In this document: positions 1-11,900 of the stretch, in pieces
Layout: the number at the start of each line of letters is the position of its first letter
Position numbering within the stretch: the first letter of the stretch is position 1
Source of the DNA: Tribonema minus
Lineage: Eukaryota; Sar; Xanthophyceae; Tribonematales; Tribonemataceae
Assembly: GCA_017506865.1 (NCBI GenBank)
Contig: JAFCMP010000188.1
Location: forward strand, 32,054-96,053
Reading direction: 5' to 3'
DNA length: 64,000 nucleotides
The notes under the pieces: model-generated
Database searches by the model: none
The model's input: only the letters and a program-made list of their open reading frames with translations
What the model was told of the DNA's origin: nothing
Made by a program: the position numbers and the translations under genes

Positions 1-870
1 GTAGGTATGTCACCCCATAACTGCCGCTCATGGTCCATGATGTCACACAACACAGGATTCGATACTTGTTTTTGTGAGCACTGCCATCTGCTTGTGATAG
101 AAGTACACAAGAGGGCCACGCAGCGCATCCTGCGGCAATACCTCAAAACGGGACTGGTGGATGAGGACTACACGCCGGTTCTGGGATCCGCCGGGCCGCC
201 GGGAAGTCGCAGGATGGACATCATGCCTGCCGACGCCTTCCCGGTGACCGGCTACGACGACCCGACACGTCAACTGCCGCTCATGGTGGACGTCACCTGC
301 TTCGAAGCACAGGTGGCGTCGCGGGCGGCGAAGACACAGCAGACCCCGAGCGTTGCTGTCGCGACCAAGAGGCCGCCAAAACTACCCACTATTCTGGTCA
401 TTATGATCAGAATTGCTACAAACTTGCCACCTTGGCAATAGGGTCATTTGGCAGCATCGGGGAGCAGGGGCGGAAGCTGCTGGAGGCTGTGACGACGGAG
501 TATGCCAGCAGGATGTCAGTGCCCGGAGGATCGCGCCCTAAAGCTCTTAAGGGCGTCGCCCTGGCGCGCTTACGCTGCCAGCAGGATGTCAGTGCCCGGA
601 GGATCGCGCCCTAAAGCTCTTAAGGGCGTCGCCCTGGCGCGCTTACGCTCGGCTCTGTCGGCAGCGCTCCACATGGCGTACTCTGGCCGTGTCATGACAC
701 ACATGGCAGAATCCAGAGGGGGGGGGCACATGGACGAGGACGTAGGGGGGGATCTCGAGATGCCATTTGGCGGCGTCGTTGCGACACTTTCAGACTGTCA
801 TACGACATGTAGATTTCGTGCAGCTAGATGCCAATCATCTGGGCTTTTTCGCGCCCTGAGCGAGAATTAA
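1..870 (+). mobile_element. 3' end of a third LINE (restriction-like endonuclease)
   Basis: The frame from 7 to 441 encodes the C-terminal endonuclease region of a LINE related to LINE1. A Cys/His cluster (CFCEHCH, then HKRATQRILRQ) is followed by RRMDIMPADA and LMVDVTCFEAQ, which correspond to the RADTV...LDTSV pair in LINE1 and to the two acidic motifs of the restriction-like nuclease fold. The tail (FGSIGEQGRKLLEAV, near 440-490) resembles the aromatic-Phe-Gly segment that ends such proteins but lies in another frame, so at least one frameshift separates them. The element starts upstream of the window and its reverse transcriptase is not visible. The 3' boundary near 870 is approximate. 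It is old and inactive. Confidence 0.7.
504..649 (+). repeat. 73-bp tandem duplication, two copies
   Basis: Two head-to-tail copies (504-576 and 577-649), apparently identical, lie in the C-terminal coding part of the LINE remnant. 73 is not a multiple of three, so the duplication shifts the frame. The near identity of the copies says it is recent compared with the decay of the element. Confidence 0.9.
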
Positions 871-927
871 TAAAAAGTACATAGAAACACGACACCGCCT
901 CTGCAACTAGATGAAGCTTACAAGTAT

Positions 928-1265
928 ACCGCTGGAAGCACATGAGCTTGCAGTGTTTGGCCCACGATTGACTAGACGTCATTCATGCCGGTCACCCCTG
1001 TAAACGGCTGTCTACAGTATGTATGCGGGTCACCCTATTCTGCTGCCATGCCGCAATCCTGGACATCGTCCACGATATGAAAGAAGACAGTGTTTATCTG
1101 AGAATACAGCGATCTACAACATAAGTACCCATGGGAAACAAGACCTTACCGCTGGTAGCACAGGCCCTCGCAGTGTCTGGCCCAAAATTAGGTTTCATTC
1201 ATGCCGGTCACCTTGTAACCGGCTGTCTACAGTAGCTATGCGGGTCACCCCACAACTGCCACACT
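928..1265 (+). repeat. Diverged direct repeat, 220 bp apart
   Basis: Copies of about 115 bp at 928-1045 and 1148-1265 share ACCGCTGG, TTCATGCCGGTCACC and GGCTGTCTACAGTA with scattered differences. The end of the second copy also resembles window bases 1-31. No coding content is evident; this looks like old duplicated noncoding DNA downstream of the LINE remnant. Confidence 0.65.
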
Positions 1266-1504
1266 GAAACCTCGAACACCATCCATAAAATCAAACTTTA
1301 TGCTTGACAAAACTGCAACTACATGTAGGATACTGGCAGTGAAAGAACTTGCACCATTACTTCATCGCACAGTTTGATTTTGCGGCCTACGGACACCCCT
1401 CTGCTGGGAAAACACTGCCTAACATCACGGCACGGTGAGGCCATACAGCGAGCAGATGCACCATGTAGAGGTGGGGGGGGTCAAGCAGCCAAGCAATGCA
1501 AAGG

Positions 1505-1855
1505 CTACCGCGAACGTACCCCTGGTCTTGCGCATACTAGCTCTTCGCGCGGGACGGCTTGCTGAGCCAAATAGCCGTTGTCGACCAGCGCCCTGTTCGT
1601 GTCCGCGGAGACGACACACTCCTCCCTGGCGCGGCACGATGCTGCTGGGCACGTGTTGACACCGCCCCTGTTCCACCTCAGCTCCGGGAAGCGCTGTACT
1701 ACGATATCGTCCAACTCAATATCCCCCATTGATAGTCGCTTGTCATCAAGCCCCGTGATCTCCAAGCCCCCGTCGTTGGCCCTCTCCACTGTGAACAGCT
1801 TGTTCCCCCCATCGATGTCGATGTCGAAGCAGTCAGGGTCGTAGTCCACTGGCAT
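1505..1855 (-). CDS. Acidic hypothetical protein or exon, 116 aa
   Basis: From the ATG at 1855 a frame of 116 residues runs to a stop at 1505. Its N terminus is very acidic (MPVDYDPDCFDIDIDGG), followed by a conserved-looking segment with LEITGLDDKRLSMGDIELDD and four cysteines. The Asp-rich start recalls the Asp/Gly-rich exons of the split gene inside the arms, but I see no alignment strong enough to call them related. It may be one exon of a longer gene or a chance frame; no function is assigned. Confidence 0.35.
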   Translation of the reverse strand: MPVDYDPDCFDIDIDGGNKLFTVERANDGGLEITGLDDKRLSMGDIELDDIVVQRFPELRWNRGGVNTCPAASCRAREECVVSADTNRALVDNGYLAQQAVPREELVCARPGVRSR

Positions 1856-3144
1856 TGCAGAAGCGCAGAGAGGGCGATGGTGCTGAGTGACAGCAGGCTG
1901 TGCGTGATGGCAAGCAGTGATAACTGCAAGAAGACTTGGGCAAAGTGCGTACAACTGATGAGTGCCGCGGGCAGGACGGGCTTGCACAGGCACAAAAGGC
2001 CAAAGAAATAGGGCTTTGGCTCCAACACATAGTGCATGACACCCGACAGTAAGTAGATGGTTTAGAAACACGTGCAACTTCAGCAAATAAAACACAAATA
2101 TGCCCCGCAGCCCATTCTTATATATTGCTGGCCAGGCTCCGTACTACATATGCACCGCATGCTTCAGACATCGAAGCAACATGATGTTTGACAGGGTTGG
2201 AACAATCGCACATGTGTCAGCTCCCCAGGCTCTGGACTACATACAGGCAGCACGCTTCAGACACAATGCAACATGAGTTTGGGTCCGGGTGGGAAGGATC
2301 TCACATGTGTCAGCTCGCCTTGTCGAAGCAGTGAACATGTACTGCACGTTCTGTCCTGATTGATTGTGTGCCATGCTGGCTGTGAAGGTTGGACACTCCC
2401 TTGTCAAACAGGTCAAGCTGGCTGTATATAGAGTGAATTCTTGCTTGTTATCACAGGACAAGTGCTATGCATCGACCTTGTGCAGAACAAATAGCCACCA
2501 GGACCGCGTCGCTGGCCTAGTTTATCGAATCACTTTGTCAACTTTATCCCTAGAGCAAGGTGATAAGCAAAATACCTGTCATGCACTTGTGGTTAGCAGA
2601 CCTGCATATATCTTTGTAGAAAATGAATCATGCTTGAAGCTTAAATTGACGGGAATCATACTCAGCAGCAGTCACTGTGCCTCAACTTCTGAGGTGTAAC
2701 TACAGCCCGAGGACTAGAGAGCGGATTTCGCTCCACCGCGGGCCTGAGGCGAACAAGGCCAGACACGCAGCGTGGGTCGCCGGTGACAGCAAGTAAGCCT
2801 CACATTGATATTGCTAAAGCTACCTACGCACACAGCGACATCGGCCGAAGCACAGGAAGGGCTTGCAAACTAAAAAAAAAAGAAAAAAGACACAAGCATC
2901 AGATCGACATCGCCGTCGACGGATCGGGAAGGGGGAACCTAGGGCACACTGGATCGCAGGACAGTAGTAGCAGTTCACCAGATTAAGGTTTGGACGCTTG
3001 CTGACCAGCTTGATTGCAGCCGCACAAGGGACCTCGCCTGGCAGAGACTGACTGCATTCAGCACACGCACAGACACGACAGGACCACGACACTGCAGCGG
3101 CAAGGACACGAATTGCACAGCATTGCATTCCACCTAGCTGCCTT
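1856..3144. other. No supported gene
   Basis: Short frames occur on both strands, but none has a recognisable domain, repeat or consistent splice signal. The right part (from roughly 2,700) is probably the 5' untranslated region of LINE1, whose exact start I cannot place. Confidence 0.5.
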
Positions 3145-3381
3145 GTGTTGGTAAGAGGCAGAGAGCTTGAGCACACCGACTCGTTCCACCACCGCTCGTT
3201 TTCACGACGGCGGAAAATACACCTCCGCAGTTACACCAGAGCGGAGTGGAATGTTGAGCTGCAAGTGGTATATTTGTGCAGGGGCGTGTTCTCGGCAGGC
3301 CGGCGCGCTTTCGAGACCCAGCCTGGCCTTCGTCTTTTTCTTTTATTTTTTCGCGCCTCAAAGTCTCTCGCCTTTCAAGCT

Positions 3382-5841
3382 ATGGCTCTCCACTGGCTTA
3401 CCAGCCCTGCCTCACGTGGGGAGGGGTCACCTCTGAAACGCAAACGGGGACAGCGCAATCACGGGCTGAATACTGGCTTGTGGTGGTGGCAGGTCAAAGC
3501 TGCACGCCAATCTGACACACGCCACAGACGCCGCCATGGTGTTGGCCGTTGGGTACGCCTAGTGATACCGCCGCCGCCACCGATCCCGGGCCCGCCGCCG
3601 ATCCCGCGCCCGCCGCCGATCCCGGGCCCGCCGCCGATCCCGGGCCCGCCGCCGATCCCGGGCCCGCCGCCGATCCCGGGCCCGCCGCCGATCCCTGGCC
3701 CGCCCCCGATCCCGGGCCCGCCGCCGATCCCGGGCCCGCCGCCGATCCCGGGCCCGCCGCCGATCCCGGGCCCGCCGCCGATCCCGGGCCCGCCGCCGAT
3801 CCCTGGCCCGCCCCCGATCCCGGGCCCGCCGCCGATCCCGGGCCCGCCGCCGATCCCGGGCCCGCCGCCAATACCGGGCCCGCCGCCGATCTCGGGTCCG
3901 CCGCCGATTTCGGGCCTGCCGCCGATACCCGGGCCGCCACCAGCTCAGCTGATGGCCCAGAGCTCTAGAGTGCGGCCGATGCCAGAGGTGCCAGTGTGCA
4001 GTCAGGTTGCAGAGCTGTGCAGAAGCATGCGCAGACTACACTTGTCGTCAGCCGACCGGGACGAGCCTCAGGGCAGTGGCAGCCATGCGCACGTCAAGAA
4101 GCGCCGCCGCCATCCGACCAGTCCAGGTGCCATTAATCACAGGGGATGCTCACAGGCGAAGCGCCCGCGGCATCAGCCTGCCAGTGACTCGGAGTCTCAA
4201 GCGGCGAGTTTACGGGAGGCACTGCCGCCAACAGCGATAATTGTACTGAGCTTGGTGGTACTACCGCCACCAGCGGCAAGTACACGCCGTCGGGCGACAC
4301 TGCCACCGGATTCACCAGCAGCGACAACGCCAATGCCAAAACGTTCGCGGCGGAAAGCGCCTTTAGTGACGGCAACAGCGGCGGGGCCCGCACCGGCCAA
4401 CCCGGTGGTTGCACAGCCACGGACGACTGTCACAGCCGCCGCTGCATGCGGTCGCAAGGTTACCTCCGACCTAACGGCGGCGGCAACGCCACGTGCGGCA
4501 GACATGGTGCCAAAACCGCCGGCAGCCGCTGCCGCATCAGATGGCCAACGCGGGACAGCTGCATCCCGGCGCAGTCGGCGCCGCGGCGCCAGCGCCGGGC
4601 CCCAAAGCATTGGCAGCATCAACTGCCCAGAGTCGCCGTCTGGCAAACTGAGTGCGCTGGCAAAGGCGGTCACCATGACCGTGCCCGTACCGATGGAGAT
4701 TGGCGAACCTACCAGTGGGCCAGCGCCGCGTCACCAGAGACGGATCACGTCGCGGCCTTCGCAGCCAGCTAGCAGCGGCGCCTCTCCCCAGTGGCACCCC
4801 GGTCCTCGGCCGATGGAGGTCACCGCAGCGGCAACCCCATGTGCAGCAGACATGGTGACAACAGCACCAGCGGCCGCTGCTGCACCGGGCGGCGAACGTG
4901 GGGCGGTTGCACCCCCGAGCCGGCGGGGTCGGCGCCGCGCCAGCGCCCAAAGCACTGGCAGCTTCACCCGTCCAGCGCCGCAGTCTGGCGGTGCGCTGGC
5001 AAAGCCGGTCACCGTGACCATCATGCCTGTACCGATGGAAGTTGGCGAACCTGGGCCGGCGGGTCACCAGAGACGGATCACGTCCCGGTCTTTGCAGCCA
5101 GCAGGCAGCGGCGTCTCTCTGTCAGGCGGCAGCGTCACCTCTGACGGTAACAGTCGCAACGGGCACCCAATATCCGGCATCACCGCTATGACAGTTTTGG
5201 CGCCCGCCAAGAAAGACGCTGCCAACCGGAAGGTCAATATCCCAGGGCTGGACTGCCGCATGTGCGACAAGTTCATAGTGCAAGCAAATCCTCGGGCCCC
5301 GGGAAAGAATTGCCCAGCGGCACACGCATGTGCGCACCAACGCACGCGCCACACAGGAAAGGGGAAGCAATTTGCAGAACTGCATGTTCAGCTTTTCCTA
5401 GACCACCGACCAATATGCGGCGGCCTGGAGCAGGTCTGCGATGGGTGCGGCAACCTCTTAATCAGACGTACAGCAGTAAGCACCACGGCCCCATCTGGTG
5501 ATCTAGGGGCCCTGGACCAGTGCGACCTGTGGCGCTGCGCCGACTGCCTTGCAGGGCCGGTCGCCGCGACAGCATGCACACCGTCAGGCAGTGACCGTGC
5601 ATCAGGCCATGATCACATTGCTGACATACACACCCGACCAACGACATGCGCGGCGGCAGCGGGTGACGCAGCTGTTGGTGGGGGGAATAGCCTGAAGCCA
5701 ACAGCCGCGCTGCTCGCCGCCGCTAGCAAATGTGGTCCCATACGCAAAATCCTCGGATGCGAGCACCTGGGGGTAGACCCCAGGCAAGCCCATGCATCTA
5801 CGTTGGACGGTGTGGCAGTTGCGCCGCTGCCGAGACTGTGA
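3382..5841 (+). CDS. LINE1 ORF1: polyproline repeat and zinc-finger protein
   Basis: The open frame begins upstream, but the first ATG is at 3382, giving about 819 residues. After a basic N terminus come about 20 copies of PPPIPG (3570-3940), then a long low-complexity Ala/Pro/Arg region with two similar blocks, each carrying an MEIGEP or MEVGEP motif followed by QRRITSR (near 4,690 and 5,040). The C-terminal third is Cys/His-rich: CRMCDKF with a trailing CAHQRTRH (near 5,250-5,350) and CDGCGNL with CADCLAG (near 5,435-5,555). This fits an RNA-binding ORF1-type protein. In the right arm the frame continues through this stop region into ORF2, so the stop at 5839 is probably a left-arm lesion (four bases fewer here, one base fewer near 5,981) and the ancestral product may have been one fused protein. 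Confidence 0.7.
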   Translation: MALHWLTSPASRGEGSPLKRKRGQRNHGLNTGLWWWQVKAARQSDTRHRRRHGVGRWVRLVIPPPPPIPGPPPIPRPPPIPGPPPIPGPPPIPGPPPIPGPPPIPGPPPIPGPPPIPGPPPIPGPPPIPGPPPIPGPPPIPGPPPIPGPPPIPGPPPIPGPPPIPGPPPISGPPPISGLPPIPGPPPAQLMAQSSRVRPMPEVPVCSQVAELCRSMRRLHLSSADRDEPQGSGSHAHVKKRRRHPTSPGAINHRGCSQAKRPRHQPASDSESQAASLREALPPTAIIVLSLVVLPPPAASTRRRATLPPDSPAATTPMPKRSRRKAPLVTATAAGPAPANPVVAQPRTTVTAAAACGRKVTSDLTAAATPRAADMVPKPPAAAAASDGQRGTAASRRSRRRGASAGPQSIGSINCPESPSGKLSALAKAVTMTVPVPMEIGEPTSGPAPRHQRRITSRPSQPASSGASPQWHPGPRPMEVTAAATPCAADMVTTAPAAAAAPGGERGAVAPPSRRGRRRASAQSTGSFTRPAPQSGGALAKPVTVTIMPVPMEVGEPGPAGHQRRITSRSLQPAGSGVSLSGGSVTSDGNSRNGHPISGITAMTVLAPAKKDAANRKVNIPGLDCRMCDKFIVQANPRAPGKNCPAAHACAHQRTRHTGKGKQFAELHVQLFLDHRPICGGLEQVCDGCGNLLIRRTAVSTTAPSGDLGALDQCDLWRCADCLAGPVAATACTPSGSDRASGHDHIADIHTRPTTCAAAAGDAAVGGGNSLKPTAALLAAASKCGPIRKILGCEHLGVDPRQAHASTLDGVAVAPLPRL
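3570..3942 (+). repeat. 18-bp GC-rich minisatellite coding for (PPPIPG)n
   Basis: About 20 tandem copies of CCGCCGCCGATCCCGGGC, with a 36-bp-scale variant (CCTGGCCCGCCC) recurring at regular spacing, which suggests growth by duplication of multi-unit blocks. The unit is a multiple of three, so all copies stay in frame. Degenerate copies at the 3' end (ATACCGGGC, ATCTCGGGT) mark the older edge. Confidence 0.95.
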
Positions 5842-5974
5842 GCAGCACAATGGGTGTGCTGCCCGGCGAAAGTCGTGCTAGCGATAGCGGCGCAACGATG
5901 TCAAGCAACGATCGTGTGCCCAGCACACCAGGCAGTACAGCAGCTGCTGTCGCAGCGGGCGCTCAGTCTAGCGA

Positions 5975-8900
5975 ATGCCCCAAGACCCGACGGGATCTCA
6001 CTGGCAAGGCTTGCTGGGGGCGGCTGGCGCACTCGCGCGCAGGGTACGTGCACTGGCCCTTGCCCCCAATCGGGCACGCGTCGCGGTGCTTGGCGCGTGG
6101 CCGACGGGTACCAAGCTTGGACCCCGCCGCACGTCACGCCGACTGCATATGCGGCCGGCGGCTAGCGACGCGCCAGCAACACAGACCCTGCTGGGCCGGA
6201 CTCCCTGCGCACCGCTGGTGAATCAGATGCATGACCTGACGGTCACGTTCAGCTTGCTCTCCCTCCGAGAAGAGGGTAACGACCTGGCAGCGGTTTTTGA
6301 CCAACTCTCGCTTAGGGAACCGGTCGTTGCCAGGTCGCCTCGCCAGCCAGCCGGGAAACGTGGTGAGTCAGACGCAACGCAGGCTGGTGATAACAGCACC
6401 CACGCAACAATGACCGAGACAGCAGCTGTCACGGCTATGGTTGTCAGTGGGAAGCGCAGTCGACGCAGAGGTAAGCACAAACGGCGGACGCAGGAGCGAC
6501 AGGCCGAGTGCGACAATTCTCCTGCACCCTCGGCACCAGCCACCACACCGCCGAGGGGCGGTGCCTCTGCCCCTTCAGCACGAATATCCGGGCCGGCGAA
6601 GGTCACCACCGTGACGGTGGCGACCCGGATACCCTCAACCGTGTGCCATACAGTCACCGTGGAGGCGCAGCAAGACGCGCTGGCAAAAGCCACCAACTAT
6701 GGTTTTTCCACTTGGCACACGGGCCTGCAAGCACTCCACAACCAGGCGCTTGGGGAACACACAGCGACGCTAGCACGTGGTGGGGAGCTTCGCCCCGTGA
6801 GCAATGTGGGCAACGGCAACTGCTTGATTCATACAGCTCTACACGGCATAGGCAGTGTCGCAGTTGAGCAAGGACTGCCGGCCCCAGCGCTGGTGATTGC
6901 CATGCGAGAGGCACTGCTGGACGGGATGGTGGCATACGTCACGCAGGGGGCGGGCAAACAAGGGGCCAGCATGTCATCGATGCGTCAACTGACCGCGCAT
7001 GCCGCAGCCCAACCTGCGTGTACACGTGAGCAATTCGACACGTACGGGACACGCGCTCGCTGCCTCGCAATCGAGTACGGCACAAATGAAACGGCTAGTG
7101 AGGACAGCGGGCACACGCTCCTGCAGCAACGCCTGCAGGAAGAGGGCGTGTGGGGACGGCCCCTCGGTTTGTCTGTGTGGGCCATTGTTGCAGCGGTCTA
7201 CGCGGTCTCGGTGACGGTGTGGCAGGCCAAGCCTCAGGCCACTGGCAGCACGCAAAAATCAACAGGGCTGGTGCTGGCACAACTGATGGGGCTGCCAGCG
7301 GTATTCGCACCGGCGACTCCAGCTCAGCCTGACTGCCATCTGGATGTGCTGTGGACGCCGCCTGGGCTATACACAAATGTGGGACACTTTGAACTGCTTG
7401 TCGCCCCTGCGGCAGCTCCGCCCTTGCCAACCACTGTGACAGCGTCGGCGACCACTCAAGCTGACAGCACCCACATCACGGCTCCGAGTCGGACACAGCC
7501 CCGTACGGCGCTGCAGTTGCCACAGCAGCCTGAGCCACTGAGGTGTCCACTATGCACACTGGCATTTTGGCAGCTTGGTCAGAAAGAGGACAGCAAACAG
7601 CGAGGCAAACTGTCAGCTGCGAGCCGCATGGCACCGGTAGTGGCCCACTTCAACGGTGGTAGCTGCACGAGGTCGATGCTGAACCCTGAGGCGAGCACAT
7701 CACACTGTCAGCGAAATCCGGCGGCAGCATACGCCAAGGGCATCCGGCAGCAGGTTGACCACGACCCATCCGGTGACCGTGCCCCTTCAGGCAGTAGTAC
7801 CTGCAGCACCGGGGCACACCATGCCAAGCGTGTGCAAGAGATGAGCACCATGTATGGTTGCACGGCAGAAGACTTCCTACGGGCGGTAAGGAAGCTGAGT
7901 GCATGCACAGGTGCCTGCGGTCTGGTCCATATGTCAGCCAGCGCGGGGCAGAGGCAATGCGCGCTGACCTCGCCGTGCCACACGTGTCGATGGAATGGCA
8001 GCGCCCCCACGCGCGCACGCCCGGCAGTACCCCCGGGCCAGTCCGAGGGCGGGGGTGCGGGTAGCGACGGTGCGGCCGCGGCGGCGGGGGCTGCAGCAAC
8101 GGCAGCTCCAAAGCCACCGGCGGTGCCGGCTAGTGGCGCCGCCAACTCAAAGTCCAGCAAGAAACGCCCGACGGCCACGGCAACCGGCGCGCAACGCCGG
8201 CGCCGAACGGCAGCTGCTGCCGCAGCGGCACCGCCTGGCAGTGCCGGCAGCCGCACTCAGTCTGACAGCCTTAGGCTGCAGGACAGCAGCCCCCCCCACG
8301 GGACGGCCGTGGGATGGGTGGACATGGATTTGGACCCGCCGGACGACGCCGCGTCACCGCCCCCCCCGACCACCACCACCAGTGGCAGGCCCTCAAAGCC
8401 CCAGGCACGAGCATCCCTGGCTTGGGACCTCTCGACGCCCTCGGTCGTCCACGCACTTGACCAGACCGATGAGGCGGATCTACTGCTGCGGCGGTTCACC
8501 ACGACTGCCAACCCCTTCCGCACTCAGCTGCAATGCACTCAGTGGGCACGGCTAGTGGAGCACGCTACACGACTACTGGCGGACGCCACAGACAGTGCAC
8601 GTGAAGCGGCACGGGTGCGCCTCCATCATGGTGCTGGGGCGTTTGCTCATCAGGTTTCTCAGACTCTAGTGCAGCGCGGCCACAGGCTGCTGCACCTGCT
8701 AGCAGCAATGGCCTTTGGTAGGCAACCGGAGGGAACCGGTACGCCGCCTGCGGCCCGGCTGGCAGCGTTGCTGTCTGGCGACTTCGCGGAGCTACTGAGA
8801 AAGACGCTGTCAGCAGCAGCGACGCTGCGGGCCCCCAAAACAAACAACGCAGCTACGGCGTCGGCACAAACGAACTTCGATGCCGACTGGACGGAGGCTG

Positions 8901-11900
8901 ACTCCAGGCAGCAAACAGCGTGCGCTGCCCTCTCAGGCAAGCGACGGGGGGTAGGCCTGGCCGCCGCACGACTAGAGGCGCGTGAAGCATGCGCCCCAAG
9001 AGATGAGGTCACTGCACACTGTCAGGTGCTGGCAGCAAAGCACCCTGAAACTGGCACCCGGCCGGGGGTAGTCGATACGCCAATGGAGCAAGTGCGCGGC
9101 CTGGTACGCGACGCCCGGCGGCACTGCTTGCACAGCGCAGGGGTGGCAGCGACCGCCAGGCCCGCTGGCAGCGGCAGTCCTGTCTTCGAATCGGGCCAGG
9201 CGCATGATCACAGCGATAGGCCTGAGGAATCCGATGCTGCCAGTGCAGCCGGACGGCGCCTCGAGGTGGAGGCAACAGACATACTGTCGACCTTGTCCGC
9301 AGCAGGGGCGGGAAAGGCAGGAGGGCTGGACGGCCTACGCTATGAACACCTCTTGATGGCCGCTGGGCCTGGTGCACCAGTGAAAGCAGCTACCCGCCCC
9401 GTGGACAGTGCCTCGCCAGGACTAGCTGGTGATTCAGAATCAGATGTGATGGAACCAGCTTTCGCCCATCACCTGGCCAAGGTGTTCACGACGCTGCTTG
9501 TTGAGCCTGAACTGCTGCCGGAGCAATCGCAACGGCTTCTCCGCGCCGCGGCCCTCTCAGGCATAGGACAGAAGCGGCGTCCGATCGCCTGCTCCAGTGT
9601 CTGGCGCAGACTCCTCGGGTCCACAGCGGCACGGAGCGTCAAGGGCAAGATATCGGGGCTGCTGGCCTCCATGTCGCAGTTTGGCGTAGGATATCGGTCT
9701 GGCGTCGAGCATGTGGCAGCGCGCGCGCGCGTGTGGCACGAGCTGTATGGCACCACAATCCAGCTGGACTGTGAGAACGCATTTAACAGTGTGGATCGCG
9801 CCGCCATTGTGCGGGGGCTTATGCTCTTCTGTCCGGAGCTGCTCCCGCACTTTGAGTCCGTATACTGTGGTGACACTGCCCCAGAGATGCGAGTGGAGGT
9901 GAACGGTGAAGCTCGCATTATCTGCTCCCACCTAGGGTGCCAGCAAGGGGACCCTCTAGGGCCGCTATACTTTGCAGTGGCAGCGGCCTTCCTACCCTTC
10001 TACCCTGATGGAGTGAATGCGACGCCCGGCAGTATGCCGGCCTATGGCCACGGCACAGCGGAACCGCCAGCCCCGCACTGCGCTTTCCTGGATGACCTCA
10101 ACGTGCTGCAAGCTGCCTATTTCGACGATGCAGCGGCCGCTGGGCTGGCAGAGGTGATCCGCCGGCTGGCGGCAGGGGGCTTACGCGTTCGACCAGACAA
10201 GTCGCTGGCCATCGCCATGCGCGACACAGTGTTTGATGAAGCGGCCAGAGCACGCCTGCGCGCCCTTGACATACCGTTTGTGGACGCCACCATGCCAGAG
10301 GCCAGTCAGGGCTTTACATCGGTCGGGGTACCGGTAGGGCACCCAGCCTATGTGCATGCTGCCATGAGCAAGCATCTTGTTGACGCAGGGACATGGCGAT
10401 TGTCGTGGCAGCTGGCTGGAATGGCGCGGCATCACCTGCAGGCAGCACAGTTCATTCTGCGCAGGTCACTGACGAAGCGCAGGGGCTTCTTAGCTCGGGT
10501 CGTTGACATGGCTTTGAGTGAGACATGGTTGCACGCGTTTGACGGGTTCTGTGCATGGACGCTCGAACGCATGCTGCACCTGCACGGCTGCGCTACCGCG
10601 GCAGCCATGAAGTCACACCTGCTGGCCGCCTGCACTGCTGGTGACAATGAAGAAGCCAGCAGTGGCAGCGTGCTGGTATTGCCGCGCTTGGGCCCGCCAG
10701 AACTCACGGACATCGCAGTGCCACTGCGGGCGTCACGGTTGCCGGAGCGACGAGGCGGTCTGGGCATGCCGCTTTTGGGGCTACTGGCACCAGCCGCATA
10801 CACGGCCCAGGCATGCACAACACTGCGGCCAGCAATAATTCATGCCACTGTGGCAGCAGGGGCCCTGAGGCTCGGCACTGACGAACACGGCGCAGTCACC
10901 TGGTTCGCGCAGCACTCATGCGCAATACGCGAGGACCAGGGACTGCCGCCAATCATCGAGGCCGTGCGACGCTCTACACGAGCGCTGACAGCTGATGGCG
11001 GCGAAAAATCACGCGCAGCTGTGGCCGAGCAGCTCCCAGCATCGTTGCTACGGTGGGCAGCAGATACGACGGCCGCAGCGTCGACGCTCCCCACTGCGGT
11101 GCAGGCGATCTACGCCGCAACTGCCGTCACGGAGACGGAGACCACTGAGCCAGCCCCACACACCCACGCCATTGTGCCTGGCGCCGAGGCGGCCGCTGCG
11201 GCGGCGACCGTACCTGGCCCTCAAGCCGCTGCTGCAGCTGCCTCTTCCACGCCCGCTAAAACACAAACTAGCGCGGAAGAAAGCAACTGCAGCGGCGGGC
11301 AGGAGGACGACGACGACGACTGGGAGGCCTATGCTGACGAGATCTGCAGGAAGGTAGTGCCCCGCCGCCGGCGCGGTCACTTCACACACGGACTACAGGC
11401 CGGCCTTTCAAATGTTCTTCGACGTCAATACGAGGATTGCCTGGTGAAGGACCTAGAGGCTGCCTCGGCTGGTGCCGAGGGCAAGCCGACGCAGGCTGCA
11501 CCTATTGGTGACTCACGCGACACCAGCCGCCGCCGCCAACAGGCTAGCGCGCGGGTCCTGGCGCAGCTGCGCAGCCAGCGTGCGTCCGGGGCAATGTCGT
11601 GGATGAGCGTGCCACCCACTGCCAATGACCGCCCGGGTGCGGCGCCCATGTCCAGTATGGCAGCAGCCACGATGATTTTGGTTGCGATCTTCATAGACGG
11701 GTGGGGCATACAGGGCGAGGTGTGCCCATGGCGGTGCAGTGACGTGAGCCCCACCTCCACGCATGCGATCAGCTGCCCCAGCCAGCACATACGGGGGCAC
11801 AACGCGACACACACTGCCCAAAAGCGGTGCCTGCAGCGCATCTTGAGACAGCACCATGTCTCTATTGTCCGCAATGAGGACGCTAGCGTCTTCAAGGTAC

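Noticed and set aside
2700-2780. Possible tRNA-like segment
   Set aside because: No cloverleaf with conserved box A/B sequences could be drawn.
3494-3968. Long Ala/Gly/Pro repeat frames in both orientations over the minisatellite
   Set aside because: Any frame across an 18-bp GC-rich repeat stays open. Only the plus frame with PPPIPG continues into the Cys/His region of ORF1.
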